Shown here: one piece after another, positions 14,501-27,714 of the stretch
Layout of the letters: each line of letters begins with the position of its first letter
How positions within the stretch are numbered: position 1 is the stretch's first letter
Assembly: GCA_030386875.1 (NCBI GenBank)
Contig: CM059562.1
Coordinates: 65,718,201-65,782,200, forward strand
Direction: 5' to 3'
Source: Morinoia aosen
Lineage: Eukaryota; Arthropoda; Malacostraca; Amphipoda; Talitridae
DNA length: 64,000 nt
Notes under the pieces: generated by a model
Told to the model about the DNA's origin: nothing
Databases searched by the model: none
The model's input: the letters and a program-made list of their open reading frames with translations, nothing else
Position numbers and translations under genes: made by a program

Positions 14501-17375
14501 ATTAGGTTCAACTGCTGGTAGCGATGAAAATGAGACGCACTCCATGATACGCAATATTACCTTTGCATGGGCTTTATTACATCCAAAGCTAATCCTAATA
14601 AACAGACTACATCCCCAACAGTCTTTCTTTATTTGAAACAGACTCTGCTAAAAACTTTCTTTTACAAATCCGAATCTCAAGACTAGAGTAGCAGCAACAG
14701 TGCGATCAATTTTTCTATTATCCAAAAGCACTCAATTTTCAAATGATTAGCTTTAGTCACTGCTTTGCATGCATTATTCATGAAAAACATTTTTCAGAAA
14801 TAAGGAATATTATTCTAAGAGAGAAGTGAATAGTTAAAGGCACTGCTAATGAAACATGGGATGTCAACACAATGGGCTTTTTGAAACGTCTATCTTCTAT
14901 ACAGTGAAGTTCGAATCCAAGGACCTAAATAATTGTATCTGTAACTCAGCGAAGTGTTCGTTAAGGAGATAGGAACTTCTCAGAGGCCCGTACGGATGAA
15001 CAAAGAGAGTGTGAACTCTTGTCCATAGTCGCTTCTGCAATTAGCTAGCACTGCGTTTCTCAAAAACATCAGTTGTTAACAAGCGCGTGTAAAAGGCTTT
15101 TCAAGGGCTAACGACAAGGACAATCATATTTAAGACTTTGACACGAAAAAATCAGTTCAAAACCTGTCATACGTGATGCTCAGCAAATGTGATCCGTTTT
15201 GAGAGCCATTACCGTCAGCTGTATAGAGTGCGTTCATCTCCTACTGACGCGGTGTCACAAGATATCCTCATGATGACAAAAGGAGAAGTTGAAAACAAGA
15301 TTTGAGACTCTTATCGAGTTCCTAATGAAGTCAAGATCACATCTTCAGCCTACTGTAAGTTTCTCGAATCCATCTTTGAGTTTGAACGGATCGATGACCT
15401 CTGGTTGACGTGGAATCGAACTGCATTGAAACAAAACAACTGAAAATGGAAGCAATGTGGAGGCTGGGGCCAATTGTCTGAGAAGATGGATGACATCGGG
15501 AGTGCTGGAAAGAACTATGAAATCTATCAATAGACCTCGTCGTATTGTAACACATGGATTGTGTGGACTACGACCCCATATTCTGCTCTGTACGAATATA
15601 TTTATCCGATTTATGAAGACTTACTGTTGTCTGTTTCACAAAACAGAACAAAAAATCTAGATTTGAGCTTTCGACTGTTTCGCACATATGTGTTCATCCA
15701 CTAATTTCTGAAAATTTTTAATTTCTTCTCATACTTTTTCGTTATGATTCGATCAAATAAACATATAAAAACAATAAACAACCGATTACTGAAATTCAGA
15801 TTCTCTTTATCTAATTCTAGATGATTCATGCTTAACACAGGTATAAATTCTTTTAAATGTTTTTCTAGCAATGGAACAGGGTATAAATTTGATACAAAAA
15901 CTAATTCTACATTCTAACAGTATTATAATCACAACAGTATTAATATCATATCGTTATTGGGGGTCCTCTTATTAACAGCATTACCACATACTTAAAAAGA
16001 ATTTTGATACCTAGTTTTAAATTCATTTTTGCACTACCTATATTACAGAAAAACACTCCTACCTAAATGTATTTAAAGTTGAATGGTTACCCCACATGAT
16101 TCTTTACATTAAAGATTTATCATCGTAAATTTAGTATTTCTTAATTCCAATAATATTCACCTAATGGAATAGATTGAAACACTCCGACCCCCAAACAACA
16201 TTACTCAGCATCACACACGTGGCCAAGACCCTGATCAATGGAATCGAGGTATGAATTTGCTGCACAACTTCAGCATCTCCATGCAGGACAATGCAGGCAA
16301 GAGCGTCTGATATAAATTCACGCCCATTTATATTAAGAATGTCGAGATCACCTAATCTTCAGGCAGGACTCAATCATGCTCGTTGAACTGCTTTTGAATG
16401 AGATTATCCATAAATTCACTAGTTGAAAAACGTATTTCAACTAGTTTGAATCAGTTTTAAAAGGTTTAAACATCATTTTTTGAAAAGTGACTCTTATAAA
16501 ACAGGTACATCAAAATAGCGATGAAAACAAAATTATTCATTTTCCCCAGTAATTAAGTATTTACAAACACTAAACACCACTGACTACATCATGCCACACA
16601 AGTGTACTTTTGAAATACTGCATGACACTGCACAGCTGCAGGCATGAATAATTTGGCTTATTCATGCATTTCAATAGTCTGTTTGTTTGCTTTCAGACGC
16701 GTCGTCGCGCCAAAATAACGTTAAGAAACACGGTCACTTCTCACGTGTCGACCCAATCTTGTTCAGAATTATCCAAGGATCAACAATTTCACAGTGATGT
16801 TTTCTGCTCAAATTTGTCGAGTTCAATAATTTGTTAGTCCCCGTTGGAGACTCGATGTTGAGGTGAGCAGAGACAGTCAGCTGTGCCCTCAAAGTTCGCT
16901 TGCTCTTCTCAAGCACGTGAATAAATTAGAGACACGCTTCGCATCTTCTAGTGTTGATCACTCATCTTATGACGCTCACCTCGAATGCTGTTTCACTTAT
17001 TTTGGTTTTCTCTCTTAAATTATTAACTTGCACAAACATGTCCTCCTCCACTTCGCAATAAGAATGACACGAGACAGCTATGCCCACACCGTTTCACCAT
17101 GGGCGCTATCGCGGACGCGATTATCAGTTAAAAATTTATCAATTTGTTGGAGCCTCTTGTTACCATTTCTGTGAAATAAAAGTCATTACTCTTTAGAATT
17201 TTTTCAGTTGGAGGTTCAAGTTGTGGGCTAAACCCGTCTCAAGTTTATTGAGTATAGGATGAGTTGTGAGTTAGCAACTAGAAGTTCAATTCAATCGCAG
17301 TTGTACTTAATTTCAGTGTTGTTGGAAATCACTGCCCACACTCACGCAGATTGACGCAGCAAAGGCCCTCACAGC
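11520..17375. other. Non-coding stretch with unassigned relics
   Basis: No supported gene. The segment at 15180-15560 has coding-like patches on both strands, interrupted by stops, and may be a dead mobile element, but no family signature is visible. The segment 13120-13350 is similar in character. Repeat D copy 2 is listed separately. Confidence 0.45.
12890..12929 (+). repeat. Dispersed repeat D, copy 2
   Basis: GCCATTGTCAATTTGG, then GTCGGCGCTGAGTTATCCGA. Matches 10037-10084 in the same orientation. The surrounding 12790-13040 is slightly GC-richer but shows no domain. Confidence 0.55.
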
Positions 17376-17564
17376 TCAGTTCAGCTCAAAGAACTTTTGC
17401 GTCATGGTACGCCACCACAGAATCTTGAGCGACAGCCAAGGCGGCCGTGTGGCCGGGGTAAACTGCTCCATTTCACGCAAGACATTTGCGTCAAGGCAGT
17501 CATGGGGGATCAAACGATCATTTTCCCGCAACCGCTGAACAGCGTCCGTGCTGCACCCAGAAAA
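17376..17564 (-). pseudogene. Orphan GC-rich open frame, unidentified
   Basis: After a TAA at 17565 the minus strand stays open for 62 codons to TGA at 17376. It reads FSGCSTDAVQRLRENDRLIP, then HDCLDANVLREMEQFTPAT, then PPWLSLKILWWRTMTQKFFELN. The balanced amino-acid composition and high GC in AT-rich DNA look like real coding sequence, and an acceptor-like tttctgggtgcag lies at its start. No family was recognised. It does not continue the EGF gene in the required phase. It may be a terminal exon of another gene or a mobile-element fragment. Confidence 0.35.
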
Positions 17565-17569
17565 TTATG

Positions 17570-20500
17570 AGCTGTTTGACACAGACAGCGATGATTTGTC
17601 GCTGCGATGATTTGTAATAGCGATTGCGGTGTTATGAAAGCATGAATGACGTTTTTGATGTGGGTTATTTATCTAAATTATCCGACTAAAATAATAAAAA
17701 GGACAACTACCACGTGTTAGGCTAAATCAATTGCTTTGAAAATCAGAGGTCAAATCTTGATCATTCGTGCGATAAAACACTGAAGTCATTTATAGTCAGT
17801 TAGTAATCAACGGCACACGGTGGAAAATACTTGAAATTAACTCGACAGAGCAAACCAAGCAGACAGGCCACGGGTTCAGTAAAAAAATTCGAAAATATGT
17901 AAAACCTTGTTGCTTCTAATAAACAAAATGTGTGAGGAAAAATAGAGGAAAACCTCGATAGCGTCCTATGGCCGAAAAACCCGAATCACTACGTTCTAAA
18001 TGAGTACGCATGATTTCTATTATCCATGGAGATGTGCGTGGCATCCACCTTGAGGATTTTTCAGCCTCATCTCGGGAGTCAACTTCCGAGTAACAGGAAC
18101 TAAACTTCCCCCTCAAAAAGTGATGGAGCGGTTTAAGATTTTGTCCGGACCTGAAGAGGAAGCTATAGAAATTTATGGCGTCCCAAGCCTCCCGAATAGA
18201 GAAGCCATGAAGCCCAGGCAATGTTCCATTATATTGTTTGTTTTCTATCGAGCTTCACATGACTTCTAGAGACAGAGTTGAACCGGTCGCAAAATTTTGG
18301 ACGGTTCCAACTTTCAGGGAGATAGGACGCAAGTCAAACACTTTATCTTTCAAATCTACCGGTGAATCGCTACGTTTTGGCTCGTCGGATACCGTTCACT
18401 ACGCAACACAGGATCCCATGATTAAAGCTGAATTTCTTAGTAGCTGTACCGATTTTGAATCAACGAAAATTAAAAAAAAATGTTCACGAAACTCATTCCA
18501 TGAGACTGACAAATTTATCAAAGCGTGATTCAATTTCTGTTGTCCAATAGACGGAGTTCAATGCATTTGTCGACTTCAAGGACCAATTATTCATATACTC
18601 GTTCGTTTGAATTTCCTTTTATGGTTGAGCACCGGACAGCACGTGAATTTTTCCACTTACGTTGGCATTTGCCAGACCTGCGTCGTTCCTCTTCAAATTT
18701 CCTGATACCTCTGATCATGGTTGGGACAGGCATACCGAGCAGAGTTAAGGGGCCTTCATCTCATTCAAAGTCAGTGGCGGAAAAGACCTCAACATTAACG
18801 CGAATAAACCGCTAAAACACGATGAGGATTGCTTTCTATAGGTAAAGTTACTCAATATAATAACAGAAGCATTGAAGCCCCAAATTTTGTGGAATGAGAG
18901 TCAATGTTCCACATTGTTCCATTTACACAGCAAATAGTAGAAGCATGTATAAAGTGAGTGAGAGTCTTTAAGCTGCACGTTTTACAGTTTTTCATGGAAG
19001 TCGATTGCCAAATATTTCGGAATGAATAGTTCAAAGTCCTGATGAATAAACAAAAGTTACGTATTTGCCTCATCTGGCCGGGGCCTCAGTTAAAGTTTTC
19101 CATGCGAGTGGCCTGTTTCACTTCAGCTGCAGATGAAATGAAATACTTCGAGAGCAACTAAAATAAACAGGTTGTTTAGCATGGAGGTGTTTCTACCAAT
19201 AAGTAATTCAAAATCATTGTACAAGCATGAATGAAGCAACAATATTTCATCGTTGGCTAAAGTAAATATTTTATTCTGATGATTTTACGGAACTTAAAAC
19301 TGATTTTGGTGACATGAAATACCAAGATGAGCTAGCACACTGTTTTTGAAATGACATGATTTTGGAGTAACACTCAGTGTATCAAATCTAACGATAAAAA
19401 TATCATTTGATTAATATCGAATCAAAAACTTACCGCGGCTTTGTTCGACGTGTATAATTACCTGACTTAATTCATTACTGAACCTTTCGGTGTGTTATAG
19501 TTTATCAAATACACTTTTGAAATCAGTTCACCAGTTTCCATCTGATGTGAATTTAAAATTAGGGTTGTCTCGTGCGTCAGTCGAGTGGGAAATTCGCAAC
19601 AGTTCCGTTGGCAGAGATGTATTATATCGCCGACCTCATTAATTTTCAGTGGCCACTTCAAGAAAGGTTTATCCATCCCACATCAATAAAATATAATCTT
19701 TTTCTTCAGTTCATGGCACTCAAGTTAATCTTACTGCTTTTTCAAGTTCTAGGATGATGAGCCTTCATCTCTCGGTTCCCAAGCTGATATTATTAACTCA
19801 ACGAGACTGTACACGAGCCTTCGCTCGTCGCCCATCTATCTTTTATGAGCGAGTACCAGTCGCTCAATATATCCGCAGTAATTTTTCTTTCGATATTTTT
19901 CTGTCTCCTCGATAGCCGCCGACGTGAAAAAAGACTCATGAACTGTAATTCGAAGGTTTGCTGTAGTGCTTGCACAACTCTAAGGAGCTTTCTCTGTAAT
20001 AGGGATCATGCTTCGTAGCAGCTGCGTATGAAGGTGAGTGGGATCAGTGACGAATGGAAGATCTTCCGCGAAACGGAGTTTTTTACAAAGGTATATACTT
20101 TACACAACTGAGCTTTATGAAAAGATCACGGCTCGCCAGTATGCGTGGTCGAATGAAATTGTTTCCTCATTCTGTGTTCGAATTTGTAGCTTAGAAAGAG
20201 TTCATACACGCGATTTAACTCCATTCGTGCTGATGATATTTCATGTGCCTCGCACATTGAGCCTTCTTGCATCTCCTTGGCCGTGCTCTCAATCTGTTCG
20301 TGCCTCCATGGCTACTTGAGCTGCTGTCGGGTGGAAAAATGCTTTCTGGTGTGAAAAAAATTGTCATTTCTTTCGTGAAACTTAGACACTTGGGAATACC
20401 GAAAAGTTAACTTGTGTAGATTCTTTCATATGTGATGTGGTTCTCTCACTTCTGTTATTCTGGCTCTAAAGGCTCTTGTCAAGGTACGTGGATATACCCA

Positions 20501-20891
20501 TGCGTAAAAAGAACGTCTATCTGTACTAACAATGACAAAAAAAAAGATCGGCATGAATACAATAAAGTAGAACTTATCTTAATCAGGATATCATACAAAA
20601 GAAATTGTTTTCACTAAATTACCTATCCTAACGAGAATAATGTCGTAATATATACTCAAAATTAATTTAAAACGTCCCGTTAAAAATGAGCAAGCCAGTG
20701 GCACCTCAGTTAGATTATTTCTTAAAAGTCATCATAATTTCGTTAATAGAAGTTCACTTTAACCGAAAATATAATTTTGCTATCTCTTCTAACAGTTCAG
20801 ACCTCAGAAATCCATTTCGTTTGAAAAAAAAACTCATTTAAGAAAAGAAGAACCCGGCCTGGCTCAGCCTGATTCCAACATAAACACTTAC
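17570..20891 (-). other. Stretch just beyond the last recognised EGF exon
   Basis: The gene must continue past 20892 because its last exon ends in phase 1, but no exon starting with a two-base Gly completion and an EGF or transmembrane reading was recognised here. Open frames at 17916-18221 (minus) and 18238-18815 (plus) lack motifs. Confidence 0.45.
20126..20311 (-). other. Unidentified open frame with helical character
   Basis: A 61-codon minus-strand frame containing EQIESTAKEMQEGSMCEAHE and ARMELNRVYELFLSYKFEHR, polar and helix-prone. There is no start codon context, convincing splice site or known motif, and a plus-strand frame overlaps it. It lies 0.6 kb beyond the EGF exon, but its link to that gene is not supported. 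Confidence 0.2.
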
Positions 20892-21045
20892 CGTAGGGAC
20901 AGAGGCACTGAAAGGTGTCACCGTCGTGCCCTTCTTGTATGTCGACGCAGATGCCGTCATTCAAGCAGGGCCGGCCGTGGCAGGCGTCGCGCTCCTCGCA
21001 GTGGGAGCCCATGTAGTCTGGGCAGCAGGCGCACTGAAAGTGCTC
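20892..21045 (-). CDS. Internal exon: end of EGF-like module 1 and most of EGF-like module 2
   Basis: This is the best-supported exon in the window: 154 bp, phase 0 start, phase 1 end, acceptor attttcggtgtggcag, donor gtaagt. It opens with EHFQCACCPDYMGSHC, completing the first EGF module with the typical C-x-C and G-x-x-C ending. The second module follows: DACHGRPCLNDGICVDI, then DTFQCLCPY and a split Gly. The C-L-N-D-G-I-C core is the hallmark of Notch-type EGF repeats. An extra cysteine (CACC) in module 1 is unusual. The open phase 1 end implies at least one more downstream exon starting with two bases of a Gly codon. I could not identify it between 1 and 20891. Confidence 0.88.
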
Positions 21046-24000
21046 CTGCCACACCGAAAATTCCTTGTCAACAATTAATGGCAACAATATTTTTCTTTAT
21101 ATGAAGAAAGTGTCGTGTTGAAGGAATTGGGAATCAAGTCGTTGTACGGCATACCCTAGGATCGTTAAATTTGAATCTTTTGACCAGAGGTACTGGTTAT
21201 TTCTATGCAGAAGAGTTATATACAGGCAATTTATCAAGTGATTACTTCCATTTTTTTCTTGTCAGCGCGCTAGAATTGATAAATGTGATCAATTCAGGGA
21301 GTCAACCATAGCAATTAAATTTACTATATCTCACTGACGCGGTGCACTTTTTAAACCGTAGAGAAAAAGTTCTACGGTAAATTTACAACTACAGAATAAT
21401 ACTAAAAAACAAACTGAACTTTGAAATTTAAAGTCACCTAAATGGAGTTAAATTATTCATAAAAATATTCATTACTCGCACGCAAAATGAAACAATGCAT
21501 TTTGAAAATTACTGGAGTTTAATCTAAATCGAAAATTACTATAGTTGTTAATAAATGTATCTCCAGCTCATTCTTGGGACAGCAGTAAACAAAAGTTCCC
21601 CTCAGAAAATATACTACAATTACTTTGACAATAAACATATTTTATTCATCAAATTACAATCTTGTAAACACTAACTGCACACAGTGTGAACAACGTGGGC
21701 ATTAAATTCGTCTCGGGAAACGCTTTACATTTGTCAACACGAGAGCCACTTTGTGTTGCATGTAACCTTGCGTACGGTAAAAATTCCTGGAAGGAAAACA
21801 TCACTACTCCGTCAACTATGGCTATTTGTCATAGTTTCTCAACCTAGCACTAAAAATTTACAGTCATCGTTCACTCTGAATTGAAAAAATATATACTCTG
21901 AATTAGATGGCTCAACAAACTCCATGACCATATGTCTAAGCCCGCACTAATTGCGTGCCTCATTGAAAAGACAAAATAAGAACTTTCTAGTCCTTAAAAG
22001 TTTAATTACCGTACTAGTCAATAAATTCATATCGAATAGAATTTTCAAAGTTTTCATTCATTGATGAATAAATATGTTTCACAAGAAGAAAAAAGAGTCA
22101 GAACTTAACTTCCTGGTGCAGAATCCTTTTGTAAAAATTATCTAATATTCTTTTATCTGGTGAGAGGAGGACGAGAATTTCAACGAGTTTTAAGACTCAT
22201 GTCAACGTACTCAGCTTCACATTGCAGAGTGAGAAATGATGAAATGTGCTCAATGATTTTTAGCACATCTTTCAACAAAAACTGAGCACTGCCTAAGTTT
22301 TAAATAAATCAGGGCTATTCGGTAATGTCTACAAATTGAGAACACGATCCGGTGCGCTGCTTGATACCGGGTCATTTTGACAAAAGTCAGGTTAGTACAG
22401 GAAGGTTTACTAATTCAAACTTCGTACCTTGCGAAGGTTTTCCCGATTTGAAAGGTTACAATTGAATGCATTTTATGAACTGTAAAACCCTATCTGATGA
22501 TCATTTCATTACTGATACAGAAATAAGAACATGACGAAGAACTAGTAAGACATGGATCTAAAAGTATTTCGAAGTTCTTATCAGTTCTGTCATCAAAAAA
22601 GAATTATGAAAATAATTATGGAAAAGAATTATGGGATTCAAAACGCAGTGATGAGCTTTTTTCTGATAGAAATCAATTAAAAAAAAGTAAGTAACTTACA
22701 GGGGCTAGAACAGCGTCTCATACACACGAGTGTTCACACTTGCACAAAACAACGTGAACATTCACTTGCATGGAATGTTTTGACAATTTATGGTTTGGAG
22801 GGATTTTGATTTTAAATAATTCATATTTTATGATTACAATCCGATAACACTGTAACACCATAAACAATTTTTCTACATTTACTGACACATACGAACAAAA
22901 AATTGAGTGTTCCACGTCTGAAAACCGTATTCTGAAAGGTGCTTTTCGAGCGCTACACAAAATCCACAAGGAAATGTTGATAAGTTATTGATGATGGGAT
23001 TGCAAATATATAAATTAAATTTCAAATCTTATGAAATGAACCAAATAAATATCCCACAATACCATGCTGCTACAGTTCTTATTTGACACGACTTCAGTCA
23101 ACATAACATTATCAGAACCCATAAGCCCATCTTTGGACAGTCAGAGGATTGGCCAAGTTATGAACCCACCAAAATTTGATTAGCAATCGTGATATGCCTT
23201 GCTCTTGCTCAATCGTGCTCTGTGCCTTGCAGGCAAGTCAAAGCCTTGGTTGCATTTGGTCTGATGATAATTCATGGCAAACCAATAGGTCCTATACGAT
23301 GGGGAAGAAATTAATGCATAAACTACAGTGAATTTTGTCCTTAAGCATTCCCAAGCAAACCTAGAAATGAAATTTTATCCAAAAAATGATTCTTTTTATT
23401 CTCCGTGGACCATGAGCACCGTATTTCTTGCATTTTCTTTCACTGTGCAATATTCTAAATTGCAAAATTATATTCTAGAAAATGCCAAGCCACTAAATTG
23501 GTGACGTGAAAGTAAATTAATAAAGGCGTCATACATTGTTGTTTCCATAGTTAAGAAGTAACTCCTAACGGGTATGAATTCGAAGATAACAAACTGCTAC
23601 ACTTTTAAAATTCAAAGTTTAGTTTATTAATAAATAATGGTGAAACAGCCGTATTCTATACTCTTTATATCACCATAGGTTCTATTTCCGCAGAACTCTT
23701 CTGAGATAATAGGAAAAAGGATATTATCGTGAATCCATTAACCAAAGGATATTTTTTGTTTCCGTGTATTAAGCTAAAAATTTTTGCAGGATTTATAGCG
23801 ATATAAATTATTATGATTCGCTGTGAAACTGGTAAAACCAATATGAAAAAAATAATTACCTATTAAACAAACGCGTAGCTTTAGAATCTAATTTCAGTGT
23901 GTTCTCACTTCATGAACCATTTGATAGGTACCCAAACGTCTAACAAATGAAATTTGAATAGATCCGATGAAAATGAAATTTCCAAATTTTCGACCCGCAG

Positions 24001-25599
24001 AGCACTCCGAAAGTTGGCCTGCTATAGGATCGATCCCATACAAGCAGCAACTTCAAAGGCCTGGGCAAGTGCAGAATTGACTCGCTTGTCCTGAGTCCAA
24101 TATAATAGCCTGAACACGGCTTTCTTGCGCCGAAACATGGAGCTTCGAGCCCTAACCATAAGCTTTCCCGGCATTTGCGATGCAGTGCATAGCCCATCTC
24201 TTCCATGGAGCCTCTACAGCATTCCTGAAAGCTACTTCAGGACATCGCTTGTCGTGCTTCTAAACAAGTTTGCTTGCTTCGCTCTGGAAAAGTGCGAGAG
24301 GAAATCCCAGAGCACCGTGAATGGAAGAAAATTCTTCATTCAAATTGTGCATGAATCCTTTTTTAAATTCAATTTAATTGACAGAAATTTCAATGGTCAA
24401 GGAGATACATTCATTGGCTGCATAGAAATTGTCTAGAGAAAAATTTTTGCTGAAGAGCTAGATCGAATGCTATAACACACTATTGCATCTTATTGTATGG
24501 TGAGCGTAAAAACCAAGTGAATCTAATTGGTCAGTGTGCATTTAACTAAAAATTGTGTCTGACAAACGCAACTCGTAAACGTGAATACCAGACACCTCAT
24601 TTTCTCGTGGAATATTACATTGGGCAAATATCGTTGATATGTACTCGTTCTATTGTCTCACACATTATATTTAAGCTACTTGCTGTTTCTACTATGTTGG
24701 GGGTAAATATACTACTTATTGTGAAAAATACTATTTTAGCAAACGATATTTCAATAAAATCCGAAACTGAAACAAACAATTACATTCAGGGTGCATACTT
24801 ATCATAGAGTGACTTAAGCATAAACATGATTATTTGCATTCACATAGGGTACATTATAACATGCTTCTAAAGTATGCCTTCTTATTTCTCTTCCTTATTC
24901 TTCGTTCCTTACACATGAAATAATTATTTACATTTATACGAGGATGTAATTAACATGTAAGTCTGTGCATATACCCTAATGTTAGGTACAACAATGGTCT
25001 ATGAGAAAGAAACCCTTTGCACATGAATGCCTTCGTCGAATTTGAAGAGACGTCTTATAGACCAGAGAATATCTTGTTTTAAGCTTACTTTTATATATAT
25101 ACTGTATATATAATAATAGAATATGCTGGGATCTGTTTCCTTTGCTTTTGAAGCTCTATCGTAATATTGCAATACAAGTTCTTAACTTCACCTTTCGAGG
25201 TACTGTTGTTTTCAAATAGGAGTGTGAAATTCATTTTATTCTAAAGAGATTCAGGCAGAAAGGACTACGGCACTTCTAAAAAACAGAAACACGCCTCGAA
25301 CATTGAGGATCATTATTGAAATACCAAGAAATGCCCTTATTGTGAAAAAGAATCTTATAATGAAGTTCGTCACAGGCCGTCTACACGACATCAGAGGAAC
25401 GCTTGAGGTCTCAATTCATTCAACCAAGTCGATTGCACCTACCGAGACGAGTTATAAAACGAATATATCAAAACCTCAAGATCATTTCGTCTCGTGACGC
25501 GTTATAATCAGCAGAGAAACGTATCAGTAATTGCCGTAATGGACCACGGTAAAGGAAACAAGGAAGGTTCAAACCAGTCTTTTTCCACCGACGGTGTGA

Positions 25600-25680
25600 T
25601 TTTGCTGACGTCACGGCAACGAACCAATAGCAGCCGTACTCGAGTCCGTATCGTGGGGACTGAGTTTGGCGCGGTATTGC
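25600..25680. promoter_or_regulatory. Cluster of promoter-type motifs inside an intron
   Basis: Within 70 bp there is a perfect CRE palindrome TGACGTCA (25606-25613), a CCAAT box (25624-25628) and an E2F-like TTTGGCGCGG (25665-25674), with several CpGs in otherwise CpG-poor DNA. It lies in the 5.2-kb intron upstream of the EGF exon. A short frame beginning with a hydrophobic leader follows on the plus strand at 25849. No transcript start is evident, so this is only a candidate internal promoter or enhancer. Confidence 0.3.
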
Positions 25681-25707
25681 ATATTGTAATATACTGTATT
25701 ACAATAT
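25681..25707. repeat. AT-rich palindrome
   Basis: Arms ATATTGTAATA and TATTACAATAT are separated by a five-base spacer, giving an 11-bp perfect stem immediately after the promoter-type motif cluster. Confidence 0.8.
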
Positions 25708-26205
25708 TACCTAATAATACCCTTGATGAGTTTATTTGTTTGGTGTCCGCTTCATCCGTCTCTCTGTGACGCTCATGGGCATGCTTAATGACCGATCTTT
25801 GATGCGAGTTTCACCAGTGCACAAAAAAAATTTAGTAGCAGTACAAAAATGTTATTCTTGCTTGTACTATTGGGATACTTAATGACATATCTCTACTGGC
25901 AGTTCTGGTGCGGCCAGTGCTGCCTCTCTCGCCTCCTAGTGCTAAGAGTGTTGATTGTGGCCTGCAGTCAGCTACCCTCCCATAGGGGGGAGAAGCCTGG
26001 TATATGTATGTACAGTATGTATGTAGCAATGCTACCCCAAATCTATATTGTAGCTCCATAATTGGCCTAATGACATGACATTTTCATGACGCCATAAAAA
26101 TTGTTTGAAATAAAGCCATTCTATTGGCTAGTCGACCAAAAGGAGGTGTATTTTCTCCCATGGAAATGACCCTAGCTTGTTTCCTCTACCGTGTAATGGA
26201 CTCAC

Positions 26206-26324
26206 CATAGAGGAGTTAGCGTGGCAGGTGCCTTTACCAGAGCAGAGCGAGCCCTCACCGCACTCTGCAGAGCGCACGGTCACCTGCAGCTTGAAGCACT
26301 CCGAACTCGACCACGACGACCGAC
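26206..26324 (-). CDS. Internal exon: start of the first EGF-like module
   Basis: This 119-bp exon starts in phase 1 (two bases complete a Gly codon) and ends in phase 0 at ATG|gtgagt. The acceptor has a long T-rich tract and ctctgttgtggccag. It reads RSSWSSSECFKLQVTVRS and then AECGEGSLCSGKGTCHANSSM. The C-x5-C-x5-C spacing is that of the first half of an EGF-like module, which is completed by the next exon. NSS is a potential N-glycosylation sequon. The same stretch is open on the plus strand, but that reading has no splice or domain support. GC content is well above that of the surrounding intron. Confidence 0.8.
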
Positions 26325-27606
26325 CTGGCCACAACAGAGAAAAGTTAAAAAAAAATTATTTTGCTATGATCGTCGTCGCGAAACGCATCGAAACACTGAC
26401 GTGTGTTTCACGAATTTTTTGTCGAAGATTAATGGCCTCCGAAGGATTCGACATATTTTTTACTCACTGAAAATACGACGAACGTCAAAGTTCAATAATA
26501 TTCTAGTATCTAAAATACGTTCTGGTATTTCAACTTTATTATTTTTTTCAAAGAGCATGTTCCTTTAAATTTCTCAAGTTCTGATTTCATCGCGACCTTC
26601 AATGGGTAATGGTCAAACAGTTCACACTTCTTTTTTACTGCTCTAAACCTACGCAGGTAAACGCAGAAATATGTAGTTAATGCATGAATCATCGTATTGC
26701 ACCGAATAATACAGATCAGTATACTCTTTACTGTGCATTAGTGCCTAAAGAAAATATTTGTTTCAAGTCGCATAAGTGAGCAGTTCGGATTGACGACAAA
26801 ACGAATAAGTGGTCAAAATAAAGCCATGCATGTCAGACTTCAATAAAAACTAAGAATGCACAAACAACATTTAATAGAGCAATTTTGAGGCAGATCTTCC
26901 TCTTGTACACCAAGGTGAGAAGCAACCGGTTTGATCTAGCCCATTTATCTTTTCATTATCAATGGAAACTTATCTTACACCTACATAAATTTTTAACAGT
27001 TGATGGCAAAAAGTGTGATATTACATTAGGTAATGTGAAATGATGATAGAAACATAACCACCGAAAAGTCTTGACCTGTAACTAAATAACTGTGCATAGT
27101 TTCACATTCATACAATAATTTAATATCGATTTTGTAAGAAAATTCAGTCTGAAAATGAACTTTAATGCAGTTTCGATCCCGATTCCAAGTCGCTAAGACA
27201 ATACAGAAAAAATTATTAGTAGAAATCAGAATAATACGTGATTATTTTTCATGAATTTTCTAGTATCTTATTGCCATTAACACGTTGACTGCAATGAGAT
27301 AAATAGAAGTTCAATATTCAACCCAAATTTACACTCCATTGTAGTAAAATATATTGTAAATAGTAAACATCAACTGGATCGTGTCTTCATTGAGCTCTGA
27401 TTAAGTATTTGTGAAAATTGAGTTTGTGACTATTGTTCGATCAGCAGCATTAAGAAAATTAAGAGCGCCTTTCCAACGCGTGTGTACACCAGCGGCTCGC
27501 GTCGGGACCATGCGTTGAAATACCGAAAAATGGAGAGAAAATTATTACCTGCGCAGAACGATTCCGGAAAATGATGGAACCGAAATTGGGAATTGAATTC
27601 TAGTAG

Positions 27607-27714
27607 GAGCAAAGCTCTCAGATATTTTCTGAAAGAGCGAAACCAATTCACCGTACATTAAGAGAAAACATTTCAAACCAAAATTTAGATGTTTATTGAA
27701 GTTTGGATACCCAT
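27607..27714. repeat. Dispersed repeat B, copy 1
   Basis: Diverged direct copy of 29341-29450. Shared blocks include CATTAAGAGAAA, ATTTCAAA, CAAAATTT and TTTGGATRCC. It lies in the 4.3-kb intron between the two exons at 26206 and 30612. Confidence 0.8.

Larger units (their letters stand above)
21046..26205 (-). other. Intron of the EGF gene (about 5.2 kb)
   Basis: Bounded by gtgagt at 26205 and gtgtggcag at 21046. Apart from the motif cluster at 25600-25680 and AT-rich palindromes, nothing was recognised. The frames at 23940-24436 on both strands are slightly GC-richer but lack any motif. Confidence 0.7.

Noticed and set aside
14895-14925. GTTCGAATCC, resembling a tRNA B box
   Set aside because: No A box, acceptor stem or cloverleaf could be formed around it.
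26177-26568. Plus-strand frames overlapping the EGF exon at 26206-26324
   Set aside because: The minus-strand reading has EGF cysteines and both splice sites; the plus-strand frames are shadows.
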